DNA of 64,000 nucleotides, from positions 62,001 through 126,000 of the IMG/VR virus record IMGVR_UViG_3300025108_004223. The stretch is one strand, 5' to 3'. This DNA comes from a virus. Position numbers and translations under genes: made by a program. Of the stretch, positions 9,103-17,136 are shown one piece after another. Numbering within the stretch: the first letter of the stretch is position 1; each line of letters begins with the position of its first letter. The notes under the pieces were generated by a model. The model ran no database searches and was not told where the DNA came from. It saw only the letters and a program-made list of their open reading frames with translations.

Positions 9103-10365
9103 TCAAATACCGTCCTGTATGCGTTTAAATTCAGGAGCTATACTCATTACATCGTGTCCGCGAAAGATGTCGTAGTTGTTGGTTATATCAACATACTGCT
9201 TCATTATCTCTGGATTATATACATGATCTGGATCCTTACCAAAGTTAACCATTTCCATTAAAGGTTCTTCATAATCCTCGTAATGTGGACTATTATGGAT
9301 TGATTTTAAAAACTCTAGCACTTGTTTTTCTTGCTCATCACGTAACCATTGTGGACTATGTGCCATACTGTAATAATGTGGTTCTACTAATTGATTAGTG
9401 CTCATGCCAATTCCTTTGTCATTCTTACATTGATAATTATGCATGAACTTCCAAAAGTCTACAATGTGCAATGCATTGTGTATTTGGTTGACTGTTGTTA
9501 CACGAACTTTAATACGTTTACCGGCTTTAGTATTTGAAAACTTAACCAGTTTATCAAAGTTTTTCCAAACAGAGGCCCACTTGGAAGGTGGACGTAAATA
9601 ATCATTCATGGCGCCCATGCCTTCCAAGGAGCAGTTTACAATCACTTTTTCAAACTTCCCTAATTGTTCTAACCATCTATCTTGCATATTAGTGATATTG
9701 GTATAGAAACTAAGTTCGATGTGATCAGCGTGTCCGGATTCTACTGCGAGATCTAGCAAAGTAAACATATCCTTTGCAACCGTTGGTTCCCCGCCTATAA
9801 GTTTTATTTTACGAGCTTTTCTTATCATGTCCTTAAAGCTCGCCCAGTCGATTCCAGGTTGAAGAAGTGCCTGCTTCTTGTCTGCAATGTTGGCATGCCA
9901 GTCGGGATGGTTCGCTCCGAGTCCGCTTTGTACCATTGTCGCACGTTCCACACTCACTAAGTGAGATGCTTCTTTGTTGCACATCTGACACTGTAAATTA
10001 CACAAATTGCCAAGCCTGAAATCAAATTGTAAAGGTTGTTTAACCTCCCAATCATTAACGGAAGCGTCAGCAACCACTTCGTCAATTACGTCTTCCCACA
10101 CTTCGTTTTCCCATTGTCTGCTGCTGACAATATTATTGCGTTCCAAGTGTAAACATTCACTACACTCAGGTAACCATTCACCTGCGGTCATGCGTTTACG
10201 AACATCTTTAATGTAGTCGTGGTTCCATGTTCCGTCGATGCCTAGTTTCTCTTGGTCTACTAGTTCTGTGGGTTCTTTGGCCATGCAACATAACCTATAT
10301 CGTCCGCCATTATATGTGCTATATTGAACGAATGGTAATGCACAAAAGCCGTTATCTGTTTTCAT
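9103..10365 (-). CDS. Twitch-type radical SAM protein
   Basis: A 420-residue radical SAM protein. The N-terminal block has Cys8 (FCALPFVQYS), Cys26-Cys27 (YRLCCMAKE) and CSEC, followed by SSRQWE. The cluster motif is CNLQCQMC near residue 140, then KLIGGEPTVAKD for SAM binding. The gene looks less AT-biased than its neighbours by eye, which may mean a separate origin; a composition scan would tell. Its ATG overlaps the stop of the upstream 2OG-oxygenase-like gene (ATGA). It converges on the plus-strand pair. Confidence 0.88.
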   Translation of the reverse strand: MKTDNGFCALPFVQYSTYNGGRYRLCCMAKEPTELVDQEKLGIDGTWNHDYIKDVRKRMTAGEWLPECSECLHLERNNIVSSRQWENEVWEDVIDEVVADASVNDWEVKQPLQFDFRLGNLCNLQCQMCNKEASHLVSVERATMVQSGLGANHPDWHANIADKKQALLQPGIDWASFKDMIRKARKIKLIGGEPTVAKDMFTLLDLAVESGHADHIELSFYTNITNMQDRWLEQLGKFEKVIVNCSLEGMGAMNDYLRPPSKWASVWKNFDKLVKFSNTKAGKRIKVRVTTVNQIHNALHIVDFWKFMHNYQCKNDKGIGMSTNQLVEPHYYSMAHSPQWLRDEQEKQVLEFLKSIHNSPHYEDYEEPLMEMVNFGKDPDHVYNPEIMKQYVDITNNYDIFRGHDVMSIAPEFKRIQDGI

Positions 10366-10958
10366 ATGTATCTCGTTAGTAAACTCTTTCTTACCCGATC
10401 GCCTTGCTCGGTATAATGGTAATCAGCATTTGCGTTACTCCCATATACAAGAAAAGAATTTCTTATTAGTGGTAGTTCTTTGCTTTCTAAAATATCAAAG
10501 CAGTTATCATTATTTTCATTATAGCTATTTTTATCTACATTGCAAAGTATTGTTCCATATTTTTTATAATCTATATCAGGCATGTATATATGCCATTGTA
10601 TTACTTCTTTACCAATGGCATCAGTGTGTAAATGTATATAATGTTCTGGATCATCCCATAGATAATCCGTGTAAATTCTACTTATATCATTCCATGGTCT
10701 AGTGGCTGTTAATTTATTTTTTATTGTATCATATAATTGTTTAGATGTTTCTACAAATTCTCTAAATGGTTTCCATTCTACATCAGCACTAAGACTATGA
10801 TCAGGGGGCCTACATTCAAACTGTTGAGCATGAAAATCTTTTACTAACTGAAAATAATGATCGTCACTTAAAAAATTTTCAATCCATAAATGTTCGTATG
10901 GACTAGTAAGCAATTCTGCAGAGTCTATTTTATCTATGATATAATTAAATTCCTGCAT
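10362..10958 (-). CDS. 2OG-Fe(II) oxygenase-like protein
   Basis: A 198-residue protein with a compact double-stranded beta-helix. HLHTDAIGKEVIQWHIYMPD carries an HxD pair (HTD), the distal His is in ADYHYTEQGDR, and RKSLLTRY supplies basic residues for 2-oxoglutarate binding. This is the layout of small phage prolyl-hydroxylase-like oxygenases. It is coupled by TAATG to the upstream nucleosidase and by ATGA to the downstream radical SAM gene. The substrate is not predictable. Confidence 0.7.
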   Translation of the reverse strand: MQEFNYIIDKIDSAELLTSPYEHLWIENFLSDDHYFQLVKDFHAQQFECRPPDHSLSADVEWKPFREFVETSKQLYDTIKNKLTATRPWNDISRIYTDYLWDDPEHYIHLHTDAIGKEVIQWHIYMPDIDYKKYGTILCNVDKNSYNENNDNCFDILESKELPLIRNSFLVYGSNANADYHYTEQGDRVRKSLLTRYI

Positions 10959-11506
10959 TAAACTGTTTTAAGTAAATCTAAAAATAGTTCTGCTCCATTA
11001 GACTGATTTTCTTCCCAAGTTTCTGGTGCATCTTTGTCTGCCATGTCGCTTGCATATTTAATTATCGTAGTTGGCTTGTTAAACATCTTGCCAACTTTAG
11101 CAATTGCATAACCTTCCATGTCAACTAAGTGACTTCTTAATGCAGGTGGGTCTGTTACAAAATTATCACCTGTGCTTAGAATTACTTTACTATCAGCGTT
11201 AAGTGTTATGTCACCTGCAATTTCTGTTGTTTCGTATGGTGTTAGTCCTAAATCAATAACTGGTCTACAATCCATATCACGTTGTCTTACTGCACCTACT
11301 TCTAATAGCTTGCCTGCTAAGTCTGGTGCTAATGCGCCTGCTGTTCCATAATTAATAATACGTTCACAGTCAGGTTGGTTAACAGCCAGTGTTGCTGAAA
11401 CTGTTGCATTAATTTTACCAACGCCTGTATACCATACTTTAAATTTTTCAGGGTTAAGTTTATTCTCTGGCAGTTCGCCTTTGAGTGCTACTAATACGTA
11501 TATCAT
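10958..11506 (-). CDS. MTA/SAH nucleosidase-like (phosphorylase superfamily) protein
   Basis: A 182-residue member of the nucleoside phosphorylase/nucleosidase superfamily. Family blocks are GVGKINATVSA, INYGTAGAL and VDMEGYAIAKV, the last containing the Met-Glu that binds ribose, then KYASDMADKDA with the catalytic aspartate region. The closest function by motif is 5'-methylthioadenosine/S-adenosylhomocysteine nucleosidase, which also cleaves 5'-deoxyadenosine, the by-product of radical SAM chemistry. It is shorter than the usual 230 residues. It is embedded in the radical SAM cluster, which fits a by-product removal role. The specificity is inferred, not shown. Confidence 0.75.
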   Translation of the reverse strand: MIYVLVALKGELPENKLNPEKFKVWYTGVGKINATVSATLAVNQPDCERIINYGTAGALAPDLAGKLLEVGAVRQRDMDCRPVIDLGLTPYETTEIAGDITLNADSKVILSTGDNFVTDPPALRSHLVDMEGYAIAKVGKMFNKPTTIIKYASDMADKDAPETWEENQSNGAELFLDLLKTV

Positions 11507-12180
11507 TTTATATCCTTTGTTTTATTTATTATATCTATAAATCTTCTAGCTATATCTTTTTGTTCTTTCGGCCCAGGGTGTTTGCCATCGTGGGCTCTAT
11601 CAACATAGTTACGATGACAAAGAATATGGTCTATTAAATTTATGTCAGACGGCAATGGAAGTTCTTTTTCTTCTACCCCTAAATCTTGCAACATATGATA
11701 ACTTTTTACTCCTATACTTTGACATGCATAATGTGTTAAACTTATCATCATGATAGTGTTCATAATATTGTCATATGCATCTGTAACTTTGTTATACGCT
11801 TTCTCTAATTTTTTATTAGGACCATTTTTAGTCCTACCTTGTCCTGCATCTAATGTTTCTTCAAACTCTTGTTTTAATATAACATGTCTATCAGAATAAC
11901 TCCATAAAAAACATACAATATCATTTTGCTTTATTTTAGGAAGCATGTGTTGAAATCGCCATGCTATTTCTTTATTGCCTGATCCGGGTGTGCCAAAATT
12001 ATAACATTCTTTATTGATGTTTTTAGCAACAAGTGTTGGCCATGCATACTTACTTGCATAACTTTTGTATGGATCATATGTAGGAACTCGATATGGGACC
12101 TTGGGATCAGGCCATACTTTTATATCGTCTAATGCATATCCATATGTAAGACTATCACCAAATGCATATAATTTACTCAT
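11503..12180 (-). CDS. SGNH/GDSL-family hydrolase
   Basis: A 225-residue SGNH hydrolase. YAFGDSLTYGYALDD is block I with the nucleophile serine at about residue 10, FGTPGSGNKEIAW gives the oxyanion Gly/Asn, and DGKHPGPKEQKDIARR gives the catalytic Asp-x-x-His. It is clearly related to the protein at 2374 (shared GYAL-D and WP-L-A spacing). There is no signal peptide. It directly follows a radical SAM gene with an eight-base overlap; an SGNH gene beside a radical SAM gene recurs at 45491/46177. Confidence 0.85.
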   Translation of the reverse strand: MSKLYAFGDSLTYGYALDDIKVWPDPKVPYRVPTYDPYKSYASKYAWPTLVAKNINKECYNFGTPGSGNKEIAWRFQHMLPKIKQNDIVCFLWSYSDRHVILKQEFEETLDAGQGRTKNGPNKKLEKAYNKVTDAYDNIMNTIMMISLTHYACQSIGVKSYHMLQDLGVEEKELPLPSDINLIDHILCHRNYVDRAHDGKHPGPKEQKDIARRFIDIINKTKDIK

Positions 12181-13639
12181 CTAGTAGGTCTGGATCAATT
12201 GCACCTGTTGGTGGTGTCCATGGCTCGTCTAGTAAGTAAGCCATTTCAGGGAATGTCTTGCGGAAATCTGTCCCACGCATAGCATCAAGTTTATTAATAT
12301 ATTCACGGAACTCAGGTAAACGTCTGCTCCAGTCTTCGCTACGTGCAAAACTAATCATACCACGTAAACGCTTAATACCGTAACTTGCGTTTTCCCATTG
12401 TTCTTTAGTTACTTTTCCTTTGTGCCATGTAGGAACACCTAGTTCCCAATTTTCTTTCCACCATTCAATAAATTCTTCATACTTGGCTTCTGTTTTGTCT
12501 AAGAATTCGTCTGGTAGCACTTTAACATTTAAGTGTCCTGGCCAGTATACAAAGTGATAGTTAATACCACCTGCACCAAATGGCCACATATTTGTTTTAT
12601 GTAATCCACTTTCTGCTAGTTTCCATTTAAGGAAATCTGGAATGTAATGAATGTTAAGAGCGTTAACGGCACATGCAATTGTAACTTCTACATTATTAGT
12701 TGTTTCAGTGTCTAAACGTTTAAACATTGCAAGTTGGTGATCCCATTCACTTGGGTAACGAATATAGTCATTCATAGCACCAATGCTGTCAATACTGTAG
12801 TGGAAACGCACTTTCTTAAAGTGTGACCATAACTCTAACAATCTATCCGGTAGTTCAATTCCATTTGAATTATAACGAACTTCCATTTCACTAGCATAAC
12901 CCATTTCGATTACTTTGGCTAGGATTTCATAGTGTTCTTCAATAACTGTAGACTCACCACCTGCAAAGTATAGCTGACGCATGTATGGAATTTGTGCATA
13001 AAATTGATCCCAAAACTCTGGATTGTTTTTGTGCCAGTTATAACTTGCACCAAACTCTTTACCTTTGTTTTCCCAAATCATAGTTTGTTTAAGACTCTCA
13101 TTGGTAATCTGTGGATATAATTTGTTCCAGTCTTTTACCCAGCCTGAGCTATCATGTGGACTACACATAACGCACCCCAACTGACATTTCGTTCCCATAC
13201 GGATATCAATATATCTAAGTTTACTATCTGTTGATCCATCTTCGTATGTTTCCTTTACTAGCTCATCTACATCAATACCATTGTTCATCCAGTATTGTGT
13301 TTCCCATTGACGTTTTGATCTGTGGCCTGCCGCTTCTTCTTTAAAGCACTTTAAACAACTTGCAGGCTTCTCACCATCAAGCATCATCTTACGAACACTT
13401 CGCATATATGTGTTATTCCATGCTGTATTTAGATCTGTTGTGTTTAGGTTAGCAGGCTTGCCATCTTCTGTTTTAACAATACCTACTCGTCCACCATGTT
13501 CTTTATCGTTTGTAGCACCAACACTACTTGCATTGGCTGTGCAACATACTCGCATACTCCCATCTGGTCTTGTGCTTAAATGTATCCATGGTAGTATACA
13601 AAATGTTTCTGATGGGGTGGGTAGGTCGTGTTCGCTCAT
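12173..13639 (-). CDS. Twitch-type radical SAM protein
   Basis: The longest of the family here, 488 residues. The N-terminal block has Cys14 (FCILPWIHLS), a PDGSMRVCC segment (Cys32-Cys33), CLKC and GHRSKRQWE. The radical SAM motif is KCQLGCVMC near residue 155, followed by YFAGGESTVIEEH, the SAM-binding GGE. The extra length is an insertion after the CC pair (VGATNDKEHGGR and following) and a longer middle region. A CGGAG ribosome-binding site overlaps the end of the upstream sulfotransferase-like gene, and it overlaps the SGNH gene by eight bases. Confidence 0.89.
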   Translation of the reverse strand: MSEHDLPTPSETFCILPWIHLSTRPDGSMRVCCTANASSVGATNDKEHGGRVGIVKTEDGKPANLNTTDLNTAWNNTYMRSVRKMMLDGEKPASCLKCFKEEAAGHRSKRQWETQYWMNNGIDVDELVKETYEDGSTDSKLRYIDIRMGTKCQLGCVMCSPHDSSGWVKDWNKLYPQITNESLKQTMIWENKGKEFGASYNWHKNNPEFWDQFYAQIPYMRQLYFAGGESTVIEEHYEILAKVIEMGYASEMEVRYNSNGIELPDRLLELWSHFKKVRFHYSIDSIGAMNDYIRYPSEWDHQLAMFKRLDTETTNNVEVTIACAVNALNIHYIPDFLKWKLAESGLHKTNMWPFGAGGINYHFVYWPGHLNVKVLPDEFLDKTEAKYEEFIEWWKENWELGVPTWHKGKVTKEQWENASYGIKRLRGMISFARSEDWSRRLPEFREYINKLDAMRGTDFRKTFPEMAYLLDEPWTPPTGAIDPDLLDE

Positions 13640-14317
13640 TTACATCTCCGGGATTTTACAAGTTGCGATGTAGACATCATTGTGCTTAATATTATTATTT
13701 ATCTTGTTATAATCTAATTCAAAAGCATCACTTCTATCAAATCCCGCCCAAGAGGCAAATTCGTTTGTATTGTAAGGTTTAAATGTCAAACCTTTACGCA
13801 TTGCAAAGTCTGTAATCTTAGAACTTTCTTGCCATAGTATCTCATACATTCTATTATAGTCTTTGTAGCCTGGTCTGTAATCTGGATAGTGACTTTCATC
13901 GAAGCACATAACTTCGCTCCACCAAGCAAAACTTTTTTGTGGTTCTCTATAAATTAAAACTATTTTATCGCCTGGAAAGTTATTCCATATAAAATCTAAA
14001 TTAAAATGTCTTGCAAAGAAATGGCTTTTAATAATACGATAGCCTTCTCCAGAGAATACATTGTTAATATCGTCTTGTAATTTATGTTTTGTTAAGTGGT
14101 TAAAGTCAACCCAGTCTTCGCCACAGCCCATGCCAGGCCCCCAATAGCTACCACGATGGCCATTGTTAGCATCGTTTGGATTAAACGCTCTATGATATTG
14201 TGTTCTGTTTGGTGTTTCATCTGTGCGATCACAATGTAAAATGGAACGCATCTGTATATCGATACCGCTCCATCTACTACCTGGAATTCCACAGAACCAT
14301 ATATTTGTATTATTCAT
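13640..14317 (-). CDS. Sulfotransferase-like P-loop protein
   Basis: A 225-residue protein that begins with a sulfotransferase-style phosphosulfate-binding loop (IWFCGIPGSRWSGI) and has a central strand with IVLIYREPQKSFAWW, like the R-x-P block used by PAPS sulfotransferases to bind the 3'-phosphate. Such enzymes transfer sulfate from PAPS to glycans or small molecules. It lies just after a terminator and is first in the transcript that continues into the radical SAM cluster, though I see no consensus promoter between. The fold assignment is likely; the acceptor is unknown. Confidence 0.55.
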   Translation of the reverse strand: MNNTNIWFCGIPGSRWSGIDIQMRSILHCDRTDETPNRTQYHRAFNPNDANNGHRGSYWGPGMGCGEDWVDFNHLTKHKLQDDINNVFSGEGYRIIKSHFFARHFNLDFIWNNFPGDKIVLIYREPQKSFAWWSEVMCFDESHYPDYRPGYKDYNRMYEILWQESSKITDFAMRKGLTFKPYNTNEFASWAGFDRSDAFELDYNKINNNIKHNDVYIATCKIPEM

Positions 14318-14333
14318 TATATACCTTTCGGAC

Positions 14334-14359
14334 TAGGAAAAGAGGACCTAAGTCCTCTT
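14334..14359 (-). terminator. Rho-independent terminator
   Basis: A perfect 8-bp stem (14340-14347 with 14352-14359) with a four-base CTAA loop. On the minus strand it is followed by TTTTCC. It starts four bases past the stop of the 95-residue gene at 14363 and separates the small-protein block from the radical SAM cluster. Confidence 0.8.
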
Positions 14360-14362
14360 ATA

Positions 14363-14650
14363 TTATTTAAAATATTTTCCTAGAAATCCACCTACTCCGT
14401 TTAATACATCTGATTTAACTAATTCAAAATCAATCTTAACTTGTATGTCTTTGATATCTTCTTTCATTATATGATTAACGACATCCTGTCCAGACTTTTC
14501 AATTCTTACAAGATCTTCTTTTGTCATAGTTACACTCTTACCATCTTGTAACTCTATGATGATTTCAAGTATGTATTCGGCTGGCACATGATCTAGTGAA
14601 ACCTGATCGAATATTATGTCAAACGATCTATCTTTACGCTCAATTGGCAT
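14363..14650 (-). CDS. Conserved phage-type small protein
   Basis: A 95-residue acidic protein of unknown function. I chose the ATG at 14650 because AGAGG lies nine bases upstream; a GTG further up would add nine residues. The C-terminus (KIDFELVKSDVLNGVGGF, then LGKYFK) resembles the tail of small proteins I recall from marine T4-like phages, but I cannot name a family. It sits directly before the terminator, as the last gene of the transcript coming from 17.1 kb. Confidence 0.7.
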   Translation of the reverse strand: MPIERKDRSFDIIFDQVSLDHVPAEYILEIIIELQDGKSVTMTKEDLVRIEKSGQDVVNHIMKEDIKDIQVKIDFELVKSDVLNGVGGFLGKYFK

Positions 14651-14709
14651 TCCACTAATCCTCTTATGAAGTGACACTAATTACTCAAGTGGCTATGCCA
14701 CTATACTAT

Positions 14710-15309
14710 TTATTCAGCGACAGGCTGTTTAGCTGGTCTGCCTCTGCGTGGCTTCAATGAAGGATCTAATTCATACGCTTGCGTCTTTAATGACTCTGCT
14801 TCTGCTAAGAATGATTCAGCTTGTGCAATCATACTCTTTGCAAGGTCACCATCTGCTAGTGCATCTGCTTTAGCACCAATTTCTGGAATATCACTTATGT
14901 CACGTGCTGCAGGTTGGATTTGTGTATCATCTGGTGATACAACAGGTGCTCCATCAGTATCTTCTCTAATAATATCATTCAGTTCTTTTAAGTTAACTGA
15001 TACACTATTATTAGGAGTCATTGCAACTTTATCTGTGGGGTATTTAATTAAACGCCCTGAACTATGTAATGTTTGTAACATATTAGTTCCATCAGTAAAT
15101 ACTGTTCTTTCAGCATACTCATAAAAGTTTGCACTTGATTGTGCTCCGGGTGCCTCAACTGCTTTCATTAGATCATCATGCATCCAATCTGGGGCTGCAT
15201 CTGTGTCTACGAGTAAACAGTGTGTTGGATCATCTGGTAATTCACGGAAGACTACAATACACTTTTTCTGTGTATTAATAATCTGTCCTACGTGTTTTAT
15301 ATTTGCCAT
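14710..15309 (-). CDS. Hypothetical phage protein with AT-hook-like C-terminus
   Basis: A 199-residue soluble protein. The N-terminal half is a compact domain (KCIVVFRELPDDPTHCLLVD); residues from about 140 are Ala/Asp/Glu-rich and probably helical. The last residues, KPRRGRPAKQ, look like an AT-hook DNA-binding core (RGRP). The function is unknown. A GGAG site 10 bases upstream supports the start. It follows the 76-residue gene by three bases and is in the same transcript as the VWA/MoxR genes. Confidence 0.75.
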   Translation of the reverse strand: MANIKHVGQIINTQKKCIVVFRELPDDPTHCLLVDTDAAPDWMHDDLMKAVEAPGAQSSANFYEYAERTVFTDGTNMLQTLHSSGRLIKYPTDKVAMTPNNSVSVNLKELNDIIREDTDGAPVVSPDDTQIQPAARDISDIPEIGAKADALADGDLAKSMIAQAESFLAEAESLKTQAYELDPSLKPRRGRPAKQPVAE

Positions 15310-15312
15310 AAT

Positions 15313-15543
15313 TTACTTCTCCTTAGAAGCTTTTGCCTCTTCTGGCTTTGCTTCTTCTTCTTCTGGTGTATTAGCCTTGACAAAGGCTACTAGTTTTTCA
15401 AAGCAAGTGCCAACTTGACCGGCTTCTGCTGCCTTGAATGCTCCACGTTGTGTAGCAAGATCAATAATATTGCAAGCCATTACGATGTCTGCAATTTGAA
15501 TCTGTGCTGTCGCGGTAGAGTCTGGTGTATTTTCTTCGCTCAT
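15313..15543 (-). CDS. Conserved phage-type small protein (76 aa)
   Basis: A 76-residue protein with a central helical core, IADIVMACNIIDLATQRGAF, and an acidic Glu/Ala tail. The 'I-DLA-QRGAF-A-E--QVG' pattern is one I recall from small proteins of T4-like cyanophages and other marine myoviruses; no function is known to me. A GAGGAG ribosome-binding site precedes the ATG. It is co-transcribed with the downstream AT-hook-like protein. Confidence 0.75.
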   Translation of the reverse strand: MSEENTPDSTATAQIQIADIVMACNIIDLATQRGAFKAAEAGQVGTCFEKLVAFVKANTPEEEEAKPEEAKASKEK

Positions 15544-15593
15544 TAGTTATTCTCCTCGAGTTAAAAATAATTATATACTATGTTTATTTATCC

Positions 15594-15887
15594 TTACTTT
15601 GAAGCAAGTTTATTTAACATAAGTTTTTTCTCAAATTTGTCTAAGTCTTTTAATTCCTCAAACCAAACTTGAAATACCATATTGGACTTGTCGACGGGCC
15701 TAATATGATAGAACGCCGTTACTTCCGATGTTAACCCGTCCCAATCAATTGATGACTTAGGATCATTCGCAACAAGTAAAACCCTGTTACGCATCATGTT
15801 AACGATGATGTCAGTGTCTCGCAAAAGTTGTAAATCACTTTCACTTAAACTTCCACTGTTCTTTACCAGCTTTAAATTACTGTTCAT
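15594..15887 (-). CDS. Conserved hypothetical phage protein
   Basis: A 97-residue protein, no recognised domain. I start it at the ATG at 15887, with GGAG 12 bases upstream, overlapping the end of the VWA gene by 11 bases; a longer reading frame running back to 15998 lies wholly inside the VWA gene and is unlikely. It contains two predicted helical segments and a Trp-Phe-rich C-terminus (FQVWFEELKDLDKFEKK). Its position after the MoxR/VWA pair suggests shared expression. Confidence 0.7.
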   Translation of the reverse strand: MNSNLKLVKNSGSLSESDLQLLRDTDIIVNMMRNRVLLVANDPKSSIDWDGLTSEVTAFYHIRPVDKSNMVFQVWFEELKDLDKFEKKLMLNKLASK

Positions 15888-17091
15888 AATGAATAGTAAC
15901 TCCAAATGGTGCTTCGATCTTTCGTTGTGGATCGCCATGTATAACATGTAGCACATCACAGTAATCTGGATTACCCCAACTACCCCATGGGTAGCCATCT
16001 GTAAACATTACCATTTGGTCTGGTTCAATTCCTTCTTGCTCCATGTAGTTATACACTACATCAAAGTCTGTTCCACCGCCACCTGTGATTTCATATTCAT
16101 TCATTGAACGACCATCATCACTAGTAAAAGTTTCTGGAGCATATACATTTGTATCAAACTGTGCAATATGAATTTTATATGCACTGTATTGATCCATGAT
16201 GCCTTGCACTTCACTAAGGAAGTCACGTAGCATATCTTTGCTAATACTTCCACTTGTATCTAGAAATACTGCAATATTTAATTCTTCATCTTTGTTCATA
16301 CCTGGAAATAATACTTCACCTGAACGTTTACTTGGACGCATAAATGTAAAATCATTTTTAAGTGAACTTTCTAATTGTGTTCTCAGAACATCTCGCCAAT
16401 CCATTTTAGGTGCAATAAGCTCACTAATCATACGCTTAACTGATTCTGGAACATCAGGTCCAGCACTTTGAGCCGCTTGTATTACAGCCTGTTTAATTTC
16501 ATCTTGTAGTGCTTTCTTTTCTTCTTCTGACATTTGAACTTTAGTGCCGTCGGCCTCGCCATCGCCTTCACCTTCACCAGATCCAACTTCCATATGAACG
16601 TCCATGCCACCTTCTTGGCCTTTGTTTTCTTCAATTAGTTTATCATAAATCTCAAATGAATTCAGTCCACGATACTTCCAATCCAAACACATTTGGCCGC
16701 CTGCTAAGTTTTCACTTTTAATTGGCTCGCCCACATGGTGTTCAACTAGTGTCATGTTAATGTTATAGTCTGCAGCCGCATTCCATGTCATTTTTTCACG
16801 ATCACCTCTAGCACCCATGTGATCATATACCACATGCAATACTTCATGCCCAACTAAAAAGTCAAGTTCGGGATCTGACAAACGATCAATAAAAGTTGTG
16901 TTATATAAAAACCTACGACCGTCTGTTGCGGCAGTTGGAATATAACTAGTAGCATCTTCAATTCGTAAACGAGTTGCTAGTTGTCCAAAGAAAGGCTTAG
17001 TAAGTAATAGTCTAACACGGCTCTGTGTGATACGTTCTATTGCAGTCTTTTGCATTTCTGTGATCTCCGTTTTTTCGATAGTATCTAACAT
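15877..17091 (-). CDS. VWA-domain metallopeptidase-like protein
   Basis: A 404-residue protein combining two recognisable parts: a HExxH zinc-peptidase-like motif (GHEVLHVVYDH, His82, Glu83, His86) and a C-terminal von Willebrand factor A domain with MIDAS motif FLDTSGSIS and a later MFTDGYPW. The architecture matches the 'VWA-like, putative metallopeptidase' family that pairs with MoxR AAA+ ATPases. The gene follows the MoxR gene at 17459, with one small gene between. Its own promoter at 17101-17129 would give a near-leaderless mRNA for the ATG at 17091; an alternative ATG at 17055 has a GGAG site. The client is unknown. Confidence 0.85.
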   Translation of the reverse strand: MLDTIEKTEITEMQKTAIERITQSRVRLLLTKPFFGQLATRLRIEDATSYIPTAATDGRRFLYNTTFIDRLSDPELDFLVGHEVLHVVYDHMGARGDREKMTWNAAADYNINMTLVEHHVGEPIKSENLAGGQMCLDWKYRGLNSFEIYDKLIEENKGQEGGMDVHMEVGSGEGEGDGEADGTKVQMSEEEKKALQDEIKQAVIQAAQSAGPDVPESVKRMISELIAPKMDWRDVLRTQLESSLKNDFTFMRPSKRSGEVLFPGMNKDEELNIAVFLDTSGSISKDMLRDFLSEVQGIMDQYSAYKIHIAQFDTNVYAPETFTSDDGRSMNEYEITGGGGTDFDVVYNYMEQEGIEPDQMVMFTDGYPWGSWGNPDYCDVLHVIHGDPQRKIEAPFGVTIHYEQ

Positions 17092-17100
17092 TATAGTAGT

Positions 17101-17129
17101 ATTATAGCATTTATGGTTATTATAGTCAA
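17101..17129 (-). promoter_or_regulatory. Sigma70-like promoter for the VWA gene
   Basis: On the minus strand TTGACT (17129-17124), a 17-base spacer, and TATAAT (17106-17101). Only nine bases separate the -10 box from the ATG at 17091, so the transcript would start at or within a few bases of that codon. Confidence 0.7.
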
Positions 17130-17136
17130 CCTTTAA

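Noticed and set aside
1-13639. RiPP biosynthesis (radical SAM maturases with a precursor peptide)
   Set aside because: I find no short Cys-, Gly- or Ser-rich precursor-like gene, RRE-like protein or export gene beside the radical SAM genes; neighbours point to glycan or small-molecule chemistry.
15888-15998. Extended start of the 97-residue gene at 15594
   Set aside because: The extension lies wholly within the C-terminus of the VWA gene; the ATG at 15887 has a ribosome-binding site.
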